Assembly: GCA_963971305.1 (NCBI GenBank)
Contig: OZ020307.1
Coordinates: 56,107,702-56,171,701 of the forward strand
DNA from: Arcuatula senhousia
Taxonomy: Eukaryota > Mollusca > Bivalvia > Mytilida > Mytilidae
Direction of reading: 5' to 3'
DNA length: 64,000 bases
The notes beneath the pieces were generated by a model. The model ran no database searches. It was not told where the DNA came from and saw nothing but the letters and a program-made list of their open reading frames with translations. A program made the translations under genes and the position numbers. Below, in pieces: positions 46,016 through 57,492 of the stretch (the first letter of the stretch is position 1; the number at the start of each line of letters is the position of its first letter).

Positions 46016-46199
46016 TCGTAATCGATAGATGTCCTATGTTTTAAAATTGGTATGAAGAATTGGAGAACCTCAAATATTTTAAAAAATCGATAAAGTTTCA
46101 CAAATTTTCCGAAGATGTAAAGATAAATTGCAAATCGGTCTTATCTGTCATACAATGAAAGGAAACTTTTATATTTTAACACTAAAATCGACGTTTAAA

Positions 46200-46600
46200 C
46201 AGAAGTTTAAGGTCCTTTAAAGGTAAAAATAGTTTTCATGGTTTTGGCCCATAGAATGAAAACTATTGCAGACCGAGGAAAGTTTTTGTTTTAACCTAAA
46301 GCTGATTGAGCTCTACAAAAGTCTCGTTTTGGGTCGAAGTTCTCAGATGACCCTTTATAGGGCTTGTGGTCCTTTAAAGGTTAAAAATAGCGGGTTTTCA
46401 TGTTTTGGGCCTACATGTATAGAAGAAAACTATTGCAAATGGGAAAATATCTTGCTTTCTTAATCCTTCCACTCATAAGTTTTTCTTTTGGGGGGGGGGT
46501 CTGTTTAACAGGAAGAAGTTGTGGTTTAGTGTGGAATTGCATTAGTTTGAGAATGGACCATTTTCAAGAACATTTTATCTTTTGTATAACTTTTGAAAAA
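46200..46600. repeat. Degenerate reversed relative of the 60949-61962 element
   Basis: Two units with GGTCCTTTAAAGGTAAAAAT, TTTTCATG-TTTTGG-CC and AGAAAACTATTGCA. They correspond to the reverse complement of the TAGTTTTCATTCTGTAGGCC units at 61060-61560. Both ends are lost. Contains GGGGGGGGG at 46489-46499. Confidence 0.5.
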
Positions 46601-46639
46601 ATATTTTTGTTACGTAGCTCCCTTTACCTTTAGTGTTGC

Positions 46640-47424
46640 TTGCTTATTTAATCATTGTTCTGTTAAGTACTGCGAATTTATATTCTGTTGTTAAATTAAA
46701 TTTCTTTCTTCCAACTAAGCATGGATGGAGTCTTTAAAACATTTATCATTTGCTCATAGAAGTTCGAAAAAAAAATATACATTGTATTAAGTACAGCATA
46801 ACTATTCCAAGTTCTCTTAGCACTTTCTAATCAAATTATGTCAAAAAGTCAAAAAATACCCCTGTGACCGTATACGATATTATTGCACTGATTTGCCATG
46901 TTGTACTTCTGACTTTTTCGCCTTAATGTGTCGTCTTGAACTGAATTGAAACCATATAAATATCATTGTTGCAAATTAACAAGGGAAATATATCGAGATC
47001 CATTCAACTGCGTAGATTTTGTAACCCTACAACTTGAAGTTATATGCCAAGTTGAAAGCATACTTAACCACTAAAGGCTAATGTAAAGATTAAAGAAGAC
47101 TTCTAGAAGTATTTAGAATTGCAATCTTGTCAAGGAATAGTTAACGTGAAATCAACATTCATTAAATGCATTAATTAAAGTTGTCAATAAACAAAGGATC
47201 TGGATTTCAACTTAAACAATTAAAGGTTACTAAATCTTGAGTACTCAAAGGCCAACAAAAGAACTGGATCATTTTTATCCTGTACAATTTATGTCAATTG
47301 TGTCAAAAAGCTGTGCACACTGGTGACAAATATGCCTTCCCTGGAGAATTTTTGTCAATATGTGCAATGATGTTGCAATTGCAAATCGACAAAACTTGAA
47401 ATAAACAAAATTAATACAGAAATT
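46640..47424. other. No gene seen
   Basis: AT-rich, no frames or element ends. Confidence 0.45.
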
Positions 47425-47650
47425 AAAGTTTCAGACAATGAATTCTGACGCACGTTTTGTTAATTCAAGATTCATCAGAGGCGCTCTACAAAAAAAATTT
47501 AAAATGCCAAACACTTCATGAATATGAAGAGTATAAAATAACAAAAACCATATATGCCGAATTCGAACGCATATTATAACTCTATTCAACAGACTCCTTG
47601 GGTAGGAAGAAGCTCAGAGTTCTGATAATTTTGAAATTTACACGGATTAT
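47425..47650. mobile_element. Diverged ACGCGCGTTTCGTC-family element
   Basis: TTTCAGACAATGAATTCTGA, GACGCACGTTTTGTTAATTC, CATCAGAGGCGCTCTAC and AATGCCAAACACTTC, in the order of the units at 49403-50120. Older copy with many substitutions and missing the AGCACTGCTGG end. Confidence 0.65.
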
Positions 47651-47684
47651 GTATAAGCTTTGTATTGTTCTTCAGATGGTCGGT

Positions 47685-47968
47685 GGAGGGGGCTGGCCGG
47701 TTGCTGAGACAGTGTTCTAAGGTGCTAGTTTAAATACTATGCTAGCTATTTATCACTAGTAAATTTCCATTACAGGTTTAGTGTAGGATCGATTCCCAGT
47801 TTATAATTTTAAAAAGCGTGACTTTAATTTACCACTTGTATGTAATTAAGTTTGTCAGCTAATTGCATGGTTTCCTCTGGGTACTCCAGTATCCTCCATC
47901 ATTAAGACTAACCACCCTTTATGCGAATGTGCATCTGAAAGGGCGTTTAACACACACACACACACATG
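47685..47968 (+). mobile_element. Possible tRNA-derived SINE with CA tail
   Basis: Contains a B-box-like GGATCGATTCC (47787-47797). The body includes ATGGTTTCCTCTGGGTACTC, a phrase I know from repeats in many marine invertebrates, and a terminal AACACACACACACACAC run (47949-47966). No convincing A box and no clear target duplication, so the call is tentative. Confidence 0.4.
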
Positions 47969-49402
47969 GTAGGCTTGCTCATTCCTCATTGGATTTATGT
48001 CCATGGACTTTTTAAATGAAGTATATAGTAGTAATCTGGTGTAACTCTATAAAAGCTTTATTTTGTGCGTATGACTCTGATACATGTATTTGCATGAGTT
48101 ATGCAGCGAGAATAAATCATTTTTGCAATATCATCTGGTAATAAAGTAGATTTCATTAATATTTTTGATATATATATCTTTCAATAATCTGAATGAAACT
48201 TTTGAAATTCTTCGGCAATTAATAGCTCTTTTCAGTACGGAGACATCTAATGGATTCATCTAGTAAACATGTTGATTTCATCATGTTAAGAAAGAGTCCG
48301 AAAAGAAAAGAATTAACATTTTCCATTTATCAGCTTAACAGCTAGAAGCCAAGGTATTATAGCCATCAAAATAATTTATCGTGACCATTTTGATGGCGTT
48401 AATCCTTGGGTATTCTGAAATGAGTAATAACTCATCAGACGAAAATCATAATTCTATTCTTCCCTTATCATTTCTCTTCAAAGATTTAGAATATTAGGTT
48501 TCTTTCGGCAATATCAGTTATTTTTCAGATTTCTTCAATCATCAAAAGCGATTATTATTCTTTTAGATCATTCACGTCTTTGCCTAATGAGTTTTCGTTG
48601 TAAGAAAAATGGTTTATGGTAAACTAGGATTGACAATCTTAGTGGAAGAAAGTTAACGTTACATCTTATAACGATGGGTTTGTCTTGGATACTAAGAATG
48701 ATACTAAGAATCTATGATGCAATTTTAATGTTTGTTATAAAGATCCACTATGATGATAATTAGGAGGAGACGAATAAATGACAGATAAGATATCGTATTA
48801 AGATCTTAGGAGGAATCATTAGGCCTTCTCCCGTCCTTGTCTGATATTAAACTGTCAAGTATCATTGTGTCCGTCTGTGCGTAATTGTCATCGGAAACAC
48901 TATCGTCTAGACCATATTCAAAATTTAACACGATATAATCTGATCTGTCAAAATTTATTCAAATACACAAAAAACGAAATTATGTTTAAGATACTGTTTA
49001 ATTTATAGTACATATGACTGTATAAAGTTTTGTCCTTATTATTCTCCGGGATTATTCTGTTACTTAGTAAACTTTTGATAACACTTTATCATGGTCACAA
49101 CATATAACGTTGGGTAACTTAGTCTTCAAAATATCATATAGGATTGAATTGATATATACTGAGGGAATTGCTTCTATTAAATCACAATGGGCGAATCTTA
49201 CCACTTATGATAATAGAGAGGATACTACTAAACGAAGAGAAGATATCGTTAAGATCTCGAGAGGAATAATCAGGCTGTCTCTCGTCCTTGTCTGGTATCA
49301 ATCTGTCAAATATCATTTGTCCGTCTGTCTGTAATTGCCATCATGTACTCTTTTTTTCTAGACCATTCGTTTAGAAGTGCAATATAATAGGAACTAATGT
49401 CA
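47969..49402. other. No gene seen
   Basis: AT-rich. Two diverged copies of a block of about 400 bases (around 48640-48900 and 49085-49345) share TAAGATCT-AGGAGGAATCAT/GAGAGGAATAATCAGG, TCTCGTCCTTGTCTG and GTCCGTCTGT words, so an old tandem duplication is likely. No credible frames. Confidence 0.5.
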
Positions 49403-50177
49403 AAATACAAATGACAACAAAGTTCCAGACAATAAATTTTGCTACGCCTGACGCGCGTTTCGTCTATTCAAGACTCATCAGAGACGCTCTACCAAAAATA
49501 TTGAAAATGCCAAACACTGTATAAATATGAAGAGCATAGAACAGTATAACCAAAAATACCAAACTGGGGAACCAAATTATTACTAAGATAATCAACCTAT
49601 GTCTGGGGTAGGAAGAACCTTAGGGTTTAGACAATTTTGAAATTTAGACGGATAATTTAAAGCTTTGATGTATTCTCCAACTCAAAAAGTGTTGGTGCCG
49701 GAGCGGGCTAACCTCGGGGAATTTACACTCCACCAGCAGTGCTAACCTTCACGTGTGTTCGAAATACAAATGACAACAAAGTTCCAGACAATAAATTTTG
49801 CTACGCCTGACGCGCGTTTCGTCTATTCAAGACTCATCAGAGACGCTCTACCAAAAATATTGAAAATGCCAAACACTGTATAAATATGAAGAGCATAGAA
49901 CAGTATAACCAAAAATACCAAACTGGGGAACCAAATTATTACTAAGATAATCAACCTATGTCTGGGGTAGGAAGAACCTTAGGGTTTAGACAATTTTGAA
50001 ATTTAGACGGATAATTTAAAGCTTTGATGTATTCTCCAACTCAAAAAGTGTTGGTGCCGGAGCGGGCTAACCTCGGGGAATTTACACTCCACCAGCAGTG
50101 CTAACCTTCACGTGTGTTCGAAATACAAATGACAACAAAGTTCCAGACAATAAATTTTGCTACGCCTGACGCGCGTT
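49403..50177. repeat. 359-bp tandem array of the ACGCGCGTTTCGTC-family element
   Basis: Two full units (49403-49761, 49762-50120) appear identical at nearly every base. A third is cut after 56 bases at about 50177 by the ATACCCC element end at 50183. Each unit carries GTTCCAGACAATAAATTTTG, GACGCGCGTTTCGTCTATTC, CATCAGAGACGCTCTACC and, at the other end, GGAGCGGGCTAACCTCGGG and CACCAGCAGTGCTA. Reverse orientation to 15387-15727. Very recent amplification. Confidence 0.9.
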
Positions 50178-50182
50178 TTTGT

Positions 50183-50292
50183 TATTATACCCCACGCAAC
50201 GAAATGTTTTTGACTGGTCCGTCCGTCAGTCAGTCAGTCAGTCCGTCAGGTCAGTCTATCCGTGATCAAAATTTTCGTAACAGATATTTACG
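50183..50292. repeat. Solitary left end of an ATACCCCACGC element
   Basis: About 110 bases identical to 50636-50745 (ATACCCCACGCAACGAAATG, CCGTCCGTCAGTCAGTCAG, GTGATCAAAATTTTCGTAAC). After that the sequence diverges, and no right end belongs to it. It interrupts the third 359-bp unit. Confidence 0.75.
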
Positions 50293-50554
50293 ATTTTAAT
50301 GCGAGTAGTTTATAATATCGGTATTTTCAGTTACATTTGTTATGTCTGTGCATTGTTTTACACGTATATTGTACCATAATTGTGGCTGACGAAATATGTC
50401 CGAACATCCACCCGTCTCGCTAGAGGCGAGGCTAAGGTTTTTGTTTTGTCCTCATTTACCGGCTTTGACTCACTGAATTGACAGTAGCAACGCGACAAGT
50501 GTGTTGCAACGCAAAAGCAAGAACTGCTTACCCTTCGGTAACACCTTTAATTAC

Positions 50555-50640
50555 GAGCTGGGATTGCGTTGTTGAATTCAGTTTTTGTGTGTGTGTTTTT
50601 ATGCTGTCTGTTTCTGCCTGTCGTTCTTGTTCGTGTTATT
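50555..50640. repeat. Dispersed repeat fragment (CGCGTTGTTGATT family)
   Basis: GGGATTGCGTTGTTGAATTC, TTTTTATGCTGTCTGTTTC and TCGTTCTTGTTCGTG, shared with 2250 and 32700. The ATACCCC element follows directly. Confidence 0.5.
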
Positions 50641-51283
50641 ATACCCCACGCAACGAAATGTTTTTGACTGGTCCGTCCGTCAGTCAGTCAGTCAGTCCGT
50701 CAGGTCAGTCTATCCGTGATCAAAATTTTCGTAACAGATATCTCAGCTATTATTAATTGTAGGCTTTTGATTTTTAGTATGTAGCTTCAGGTGGTGGGAT
50801 ACGTTTTCAGGTCTGTCGATCATCTACTTCCTGTTTAACGAGCCGACTTAGACTTTTTTCACTAAATTTCCAGTGTTGATAATTTTCTTCACAGATTTCT
50901 CAGCAACTATTAATTTTAGGCTTTTGATATTAGGTTTGTAGCTTCAGGTAGGGGTCCCATATTGTGGGATACGTTTTCAGATCTGTCGATCAATTACTTC
51001 CTGTTAAACAAGCCCACTTACATTTTTTTCACTAAATTTTCAGGGTTGAAAATTTTCGTCACATAATTTCTCAGCAACTATTAATCATAGTCTTTTGATA
51101 TTTTGTACGTAGCTTTAGGAGTCCCATATAGTGGGATACATTTTCAGGTCTGTCACTCGTTTACCTCCTGTTTAATGAGCCGACTTGGAAAGACATCAAC
51201 TCTGACTTTTTTATTCCTAAAATTTTCGAAATAGATAATCTCTGTCCATAATGTGGACGCGTGGGGTATGTGAGCGTGCTCAC
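50641..51283. mobile_element. Hairpin-ended tandem-core element (ATACCCCACGC ends)
   Basis: The left end ATACCCCACGC (50641-50651) and right end GCGTGGGGTAT (51259-51269) are exact inverted repeats. A second hairpin (GTGAGCGTGCTCAC) follows the right repeat. A CAGTCAGTCAGTCAGTCCGTC microsatellite is near the left end. The core has three units of about 165 bases (TTTCTCAGCAACTATTAAT, GGCTTTTGATATTAGG, GTGGGATACGTTTTCAGGTC, TTACTTCCTGTTAAAC). Compared with the 37581 element the end has A for C, and the opposite end has the matching T for G. Confidence 0.8.
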
Positions 51284-52026
51284 TAAGGTTCTTTCATATT
51301 CTGTCAGAGATAAAAAAAAAAATAAGTTTGACCATCTATCTACAAAATGAAAGTGTGTAATATAATTTTCTTCTTGACAATAGAGTCAAATAACTGTTTT
51401 GTTCTATAATATTCGACATTGTGTTTGTATTTACATGAAATCATTTGTTATTTCAAAATGAAAAAAAAAATAGAATGTCCAAAAGATCTAATGTCCCATC
51501 TCGCGACGGATGGATGGACGGAAGAACACTAAGCACCCTACTTTCGTAGATGGGATATAAAAACAAGAATTAATATGAAACAAAACCAATCCTGAAATTA
51601 CAAACAAAAGACAACCATCTGGTTACAGAACAACATACATTATGATACAGATGACAACCTAGAACCTAGCTTTGAAAAAGATTCACGGATCAAAACGGGA
51701 AAACGAAAATGAAATGCTTGTCAAAAGAGAAAAAAATGGATTTCCTTTGAATATGAAAAAAACGAAATCAGACTTCATGTATGTATGCATGTGCTTGAAC
51801 CATATTAATCATGATCTTTTTTTTAATCTTGAATGGAGAAAATGACATGTTTTACATAATCATGAAACATTATTGGATTTTTTGTTATACCATAAAAGCA
51901 GGTATGCCAATTAGGCATCCGAATGTCAGGTTCCGAAAGGACAAAGACAAGAAACAACCAGTTAACACGAATGAAAATAGTTTTTTGGAGATAATAACAA
52001 TGGTAAAACTTTTATTTTTTAGCCCC
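51284..52026. other. No gene; one short element end
   Basis: 51492-51556 contains TCCCATCTCGCGACGGATGG, a GGATGGACGG microsatellite and TAGATGGGATATAAAAAC. This is the right-end style of the hairpin elements with TCCCATCT/AGATGGGA pairing. The rest is AT-rich without coding character. Confidence 0.45.
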
Positions 52027-52038
52027 CGTTTGGGCGGT

Positions 52039-52546
52039 TTGTTTGTTTGTTTGTTAGGGCTTTACTCCCAGGCAGCGCGATTTCGGCTATTGCCGGGAAA
52101 TTAACATGAAAGGGATGATACAATGAACATGAAATGATGATGAAGTGGATGAAATAGGGACACAAGGCCAATCGGGGTTGGGAGTTTTGACTACCACAAG
52201 AAAAGAGGTTTGATGTCGGGCAATTTAGCCTCCTGCAGGGGATCCTACGGGTCCTATTCTTACCGAGACCTACAGCAGGGTTCTTTAATATGCGAGGGAC
52301 GTGGCATTTCCCCAACACGGTGCACCACTATGGTTTGCGGTCAGGTTTTCCGCATTATAGCCTAACGACCCCGCATCTCTCGATGTCAGGGCTGCCCCAT
52401 TCAACCACCTGGGGCACACATCCCAGTCGCTTTGTGAGCAAAGCGGCCTGACCCGAAGTCAAGTGTCTGAGCGCTCTTTAGTGGACTTTTACCACAAGCT
52501 TAGCACTGCTGTGGGCCTATTCGCCCCCCAGAACCCGCACGGGGTC
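52039..52546 (-). mobile_element. SINE-like repeat with 12-bp target duplication
   Basis: Flanked by CGTTTGGGCGGT (52027-52038) and CGTTCGGGCGGT (52547-52558), one mismatch. On the minus strand it starts GACCCCGTGCGGGTTCTGGG and carries GGCGAATAGGCCCACAGCAG, GGGTCAGGCCGCTTTGC and CATCGAGAGATGCGGGGTC. It ends in GGGAGTAAAGCCC followed by a CAAACAAACAAACAA tail (52039-52055). Same family as 33638 but with a different tail repeat. Frames inside are not genes. Confidence 0.8.
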
Positions 52547-52558
52547 CGTTCGGGCGGT

Positions 52559-53029
52559 AATTTTCACAAGGTTCTTATTTTCGCTAAAATTGCGAATCCC
52601 ACAGAAGCGCGAAAATAAAAACTCGCGAAAGCGACATTTGAATTAACCATCCACTTTTTTAACAAAACTAAAGAAATGCATATATAAATATTTTCTATGA
52701 TAAAAACCCAAGTTTGAATAACGCATTGTGAAATTTTACCCGGGTGCAAAAATTACCCCCTAGATGTACGGTTTAAAAACTTATTATACAAAAATTCAAA
52801 AACAACCTTATGGAAATTAAAAACTGGCTTAAAAACCTTTTGAAAAAAGGATACGAATTCAATGTTTTAGTAAAATCTTTGCATTTGGTATGTTTTGGCC
52901 GAAATATTGATAGCTTGATAGTAACTTTAAAACGTTAAATTTTTACTTTGTATCCACTGTTTTATTTATAAGCACCACAGCGATCAAGTATGTCGGTTCT
53001 GTGTGGTGATACAACTCTAAATCATTCAT
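52559..53029. other. No gene seen
   Basis: AT-rich; includes GCGAAAATAAAAACTCGCGAAAGCG-like direct words at 52608-52634. No frames of note. Confidence 0.45.
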
Positions 53030-53590
53030 TGTTTTGACGTGGGGTGTCGGATTTAGAACTGATGTATTTGATTCTTTTACATCAATCGATAAATGTTTCT
53101 AAGCTAGTTGTCAGTAACTTCGAGTGTTCTCAAGAGATTTCCTCCTCGTCTTGTTGTTTTCGTACAGTATTTTGTCTTAGGTTCTCTCTTGTTGAATTGA
53201 ACTTTTGTCGATTGAGTTTTACAGTGTGTTTTATATGTATGCTTTGTAGGGGGAAGGTTGGACCCAAAAAACTAGTTTAACCCCGCGTCATTTTATATGT
53301 GCCTGTCCTAAGCCAGGAAACTTTGCCAAAGCCTTTGTTTGTCCTTGTCATTCTGTGTTAACCGTTTTATGTCAAGAATTGGGTCTTTCGTTGATGATTT
53401 AGGGATTGGTTTTGAAACTTTTGTATTGTATTATAAGTCTTGAGCCAATGCAAGACGGTAAGCAGTGACCTATGGTCATGTAGAAGACTGCTTGCTGTTT
53501 TCCGTTGTGATTTTTTGAATTGCTGTTTGTTTATGTTTGTTGTGTCGCGTACACCTATTCCACATCTCAATATCGTCTATCTCTCATAGT
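53030..53590. repeat. Mussel-type interspersed repeat (TTTAACCCCGCG...GTGCCTGTCC)
   Basis: Contains AGTTTAACCCCGCGTCATTT, TATGTGCCTGTCCTAAGCC, GTAAGCAGTGACCTATGGTC and CGCGTACACCTATTCCACAT. I recall this run of phrases as common in Mytilus sequence, including transcript 3' ends (recollection). No credible protein frame. The element type is not established. Confidence 0.5.
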
Positions 53591-54099
53591 GAATGCTAAG
53601 CAGAGCTAGTTTTGAAGTAGAGTTACAATGTAATAACTCTATTAAAACTGTCTTGGTATAAACATTATAATTGAGAAAAAATAATTATTCGCGTGATTCC
53701 TTAATAAATCATTTTAATTAAATTTCTCCACGCAAAACACCTCCGCTTCTTACAAATTTATAGTCGTATTACAAGGCCGTTTATTTATTCCATTCACGTG
53801 TATTTATACAGACTCAAAGTCCGTTTGTATCAGAATTCTATAATGTTATTTTTTCTTATATAAAGAAATTAAATTGATGATTTATCACACAGATTTCCTT
53901 AAGGAAGATGAAATTGAATATACAGATATTTTTAGATTCTAGAATTTTAGGATTGTCCTTGGTGATTTAAATGTTTGATAAATCATACAAAATTTGACAA
54001 ACAGATATTTTAAATCCAGCTTTAAGGTGTTTTTTTTTATAATTGATTCGGAAAAAAAAACAAAAGTTCCGAAGACAAATGGTGCTGATGAACCCGAGT

Positions 54100-54250
54100 C
54101 CTTATTTTTGGCAGGATTTCACTAGTGAAAATCCGGGTTATAAAATGGTGAATGTCGGGCGGACGGCGGGCGGGGAATATACTTTCATAACAGTTTTCTC
54201 AGCAACTACTAATCACAGCCTCTTGATATTTTTTATTTGATATTTAGAAT
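54100..54250. repeat. Left end of a hairpin-type element (GGATTTCACTAGTGAAAATCC)
   Basis: A palindrome at 54114-54134 is followed by a GGGCGGACGGCGGGCGGGG patch (54157-54175) and one core unit (CTCAGCAACTACTAATCACA, GCCTCTTGATATTTTTTATT). This is the same left-hairpin, microsatellite, core order as in the complete elements. No right end. Confidence 0.6.
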
Positions 54251-54910
54251 ATAATTTAAAGTTAGTCAGAGTTCACTCTGTTCCACTTCAAACCTCACAC
54301 CCGTATAGGATGACTTGCCAGAAATATGTATTTTAGCCCAGATCATCCCTGTTAGAATAAGGGGCTGGGTGTAAGTCAGAAATCTTTCACTAGCAAAGTG
54401 TCTGCCAGGATTTAATTCTACATTTTTAAAAGTTCTAAATGATAAACTGTCTACATTTGAATGTCTCGATACATGAAATAAACTGCTGATCATTTTAAAC
54501 CCCAACCCCGAACTTGTTTGTCATATTGGAGGCTTTATTAAACAGTCTATAGAACTCAGGGCTTCAGATCCTTGTCAGGCAGGTTCATAACATATGTGTG
54601 TGTTTGTTTGTTTGTTTGTTTTTGATTATGTTGTATTGTTTTGTATTCAATATCAATGTATGTTGATTTGACCCTTACGGGTGTAATTTCATCAATAAAG
54701 TTTAATAATCTAGCACAGAAAGAGGACACTATACCGCGTGTTTCAAAGTAGGACATCTTAAAACAAATGCAAACACATATTATGCACTTTCATTTACCTT
54801 AACTCTTTAACGTTTGGGTATTTTCAGGGAAAATATTGCTTCAAAATGATGTCTTTCTTTTTATACTTGCATACTATCAAATACCAAGAAAATAACAACA
54901 TGTTACTAGT
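54251..54910. other. No gene; possible LINE 3' end
   Basis: A TTTGTTTGTTTGTTTGTTT run lies at 54602-54620. The phrase GACCCTTACGGGTGTAATTT, then CATCAATAAAGTTTAATAAT (54670-54710), looks like the 3' end of a non-LTR retrotransposon, but no reverse transcriptase frame is present. Confidence 0.35.
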
Positions 54911-55066
54911 ATATAGAATGGATATGGTGAGCTGCAAAGTTAGAAAGGGGTGTCCGTGTGCATGCTGGATTTTCCGGTGTCAACGGCTTTAAAAAGATGA
55001 TTTTCATCACTGTTGGCACACGGACACCCCTTTCTAACTTTGCAGCTCACCATATCCATTCTATAT
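54911..55066. repeat. Inverted repeat with 51-bp perfect arms
   Basis: The left arm 54911-54961 and right arm 55016-55066 appear exactly complementary (AAAGTTAGAAAGGGGTGTCC / GGACACCCCTTTCTAACTTT) around a 54-base spacer that is not repeated. ACTAGTATA words flank both sides at 54906 and 55118. It is probably a MITE or an inverted duplication. It could also be transcribed as a hairpin. Confidence 0.8.
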
Positions 55067-55826
55067 TATATCAATTACTTTACAGAGCTGTGCGCAACAC
55101 CATTTATCATATGTTACTAGTATACCTTATTGGTCTTGGTCGCAAGTATTATAAATTCGTTGCAGAACTCTTAAAGCAGGTGGAAAACAACGGCACAAAG
55201 AGGGCGGCTTTAAATTTGAATTTATTTCTCGAAATTGTATAAAAGTCCATGACAAACGTATAGTGACTTCAACTTTCCATTAGTTAACTTGCCCTTTTTG
55301 GGTTGCAACATTCCGTCCCTTCCAGCACCTCGAGTAAACATATTCCAGAGCTTGTAGGTAGTATTGTGATAGAGTCTCGATAGAGTGTCACTGCTGACAT
55401 TCAAATTGTTAACACAGGGTCACTTTGCTTCCCGGTTGCTGTCGTAACTCAAGAAACTTTACGGAAGATATCATGTGTTTGTAGACAAATATGGGATTTC
55501 TATTGTTCAGGTGAGCGCAGATGCGGTTTGACATAAAGTTTTGATATTGTCATCCTTACCGGATTTGGTCCACACTTTATAATCGATCGTTGGCAACGTG
55601 AAGGGTGTGTCATAGCAATCAGGAACTGCTAACTCTTTCGGAGCGTTCACGTTAATAGTAACGGTTTGGTTACTATGTGTTTTTTTACCTTTGTTTGTTC
55701 GTATGGGGTTTTTCTTTTGGAGGAGGGTATTTTGGTTTTTGTTATGGGTTTTTTTTTGGGGGGGGGGAGGGGGTAGGATGGGTCTGTTTTATGTTTTGTT
55801 GTGATGTTTTTATGTCTATCATTATT
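55067..55826. other. No gene seen
   Basis: Mixed sequence with a G-rich run (GGGGGGGGGAGGGGG) at 55755-55771. A frame of about 94 codons beginning inside the inverted repeat (54958-55242) has no recognisable domain and is not called. Confidence 0.45.
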
Positions 55827-55883
55827 AAGTCGCCCAAAACAAAGTTTGGGAGACTTATTGTTTTTGCACCGTTTCTTATTATT
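55827..55883. repeat. Solitary left end of an AAGTCGCCC element
   Basis: AAGTCGCCCAAAACAAAGTT, then TGGGAGACTTATTGTTTTTG and CACCGTTTCTTATTATTATT. Base-for-base like the left ends at 62547 and 62607, but the core and right end are absent here. Confidence 0.8.
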
Positions 55884-56503
55884 ATTTTTTATTATTACAA
55901 GTGTGACCGTGTATATAAATATACAAAGGGGGTTTTGATTTCTTTTAAATATTTATGTATTGTCCACTAAAATGTTTGCGCTGTTTTATGATTAACAGGT
56001 ACTTGCTACTCTTTCAGATAACCTGAAATGCAGTTAAATATTGTTCATTTTTTATCCCAGCTATGAAGTAGAAGTGGAAATAAAGTTTTACCTGGGTGCA
56101 CAGTTCATTCTCGCTTCGTCATGAGTTCATGTTGCTGATAGCGGTTTTGACGATTGTATAATGTTTTTTGTTTGTTGTATTGTTTGAATAAGTGATTATT
56201 TTTGTCATTCAATCGTGGCTTTAGGAACATAAAGATGAAACGCTAAGATTTTGATATGTACTGATACTTATGCAACTGCATACCAAATATTAATCATTAT
56301 GGTGTACCATAACTTGTTAAACAAATTAGACCATCATCGCCCATGCACAGGCTAGCAAAGAAGTCTAGCAAGTTCAAAGATTGACTTGAGAATAGTTGAA
56401 CAATCAACAAGAAAAAACCCATAGAATAATATTTAAAGAATGATGCAAAAACAAATAAAAGCTTCTACTAATAAAGTGTTTTTATTTATTCATATGACAT
56501 AAT
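55884..56503. other. No gene seen
   Basis: AT-rich, without frames or repeat ends. Confidence 0.45.
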
Positions 56504-57167
56504 ATACGTGCATAGACAAGGTAATGGTAAGCTTCCCTAATCAGGTTTTAGTTTCCATTTTTTCACACAGTCATATGTCTATCTTTTTATTATATAATCG
56601 GTCTGACGTCCTAGTTGAGTAAAAATATTCCTGCAATGGTTTCCTGACATGGTCGAATTCCTCTTATGTCAGTATGCTTCTTTTACTTCTACAAGACCCA
56701 CTTTACATATATTTCCATCAACTGAACATAAAAACGGTCTATTATCTGTATCGCGAAACTCGACTGTTTGTCCTCATTGCTTTTAGGTACATTTCTACAA
56801 TAAATAAATAAAAATAATAATAGACTCAACGTTTTAACTTTTACTTATCAAACTGCTACATAGAAGGATGCGGTTATTTGTATGGTTAAAACTCGACCTT
56901 TGTATATATCTGCGACATCCCTTTGAAAAGAAAACATGTTTTAATATAAGGATAAAATGCTTCAGTCTATAGTCGAATGAGTTCACATAGAAATATTTCG
57001 GTTACATTTGTTATTATATTTTAAAGCATACAATAAACACAATCCCGCAATTAAAACAAAACATATAGAAGCAATATTTCATCCGGTTAACTTCTTATAA
57101 ATTGATCAAAAGACTTTATAAATGTTTATAAAAAGTATTTACAAAGTTAAATGAAAAATGATGCATC
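56504..57167. repeat. 664-bp duplicated block X, copy 1
   Basis: Near-identical to 59180-59843 (same length; at least one substitution, GATC against TATC near 57104). Non-coding, AT-rich. The breakpoint is after GATGCATC. Confidence 0.9.
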
Positions 57168-57492
57168 TTGATTTAAATCTCTTTTTATAAGAAACCTACG
57201 ATTTGAAAAGAGGCGGGCTTGTTCAGTTGTTTTCCTCAACGTTTAACTTTTGCATGATGCAAAATATTTTGGTAGCAAAGTTTAAATAATGGATCAACGA
57301 CAAAAATGATAAGATTTCGTTAAACATGACAGGAAGTAGATGAGCAACACACCTAAAATCAAATCCCAAGTTAATGTAAACCTCCCTACTTTTTTTTCTA
57401 TTGTGAGGGTTACCATTCCAGCCTGTTGACCTCAAAGGAGCAAAAACATTTTTTTCAAATACACTTTGACTTATCTTTTTGTATATTTTCAA

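Noticed and set aside
47740..47800. Possible tRNA gene because of GGATCGATTCC
   Set aside because: Only a B-box-like word is present. No cloverleaf with acceptor and anticodon stems could be drawn, so it is treated as a possible SINE part.
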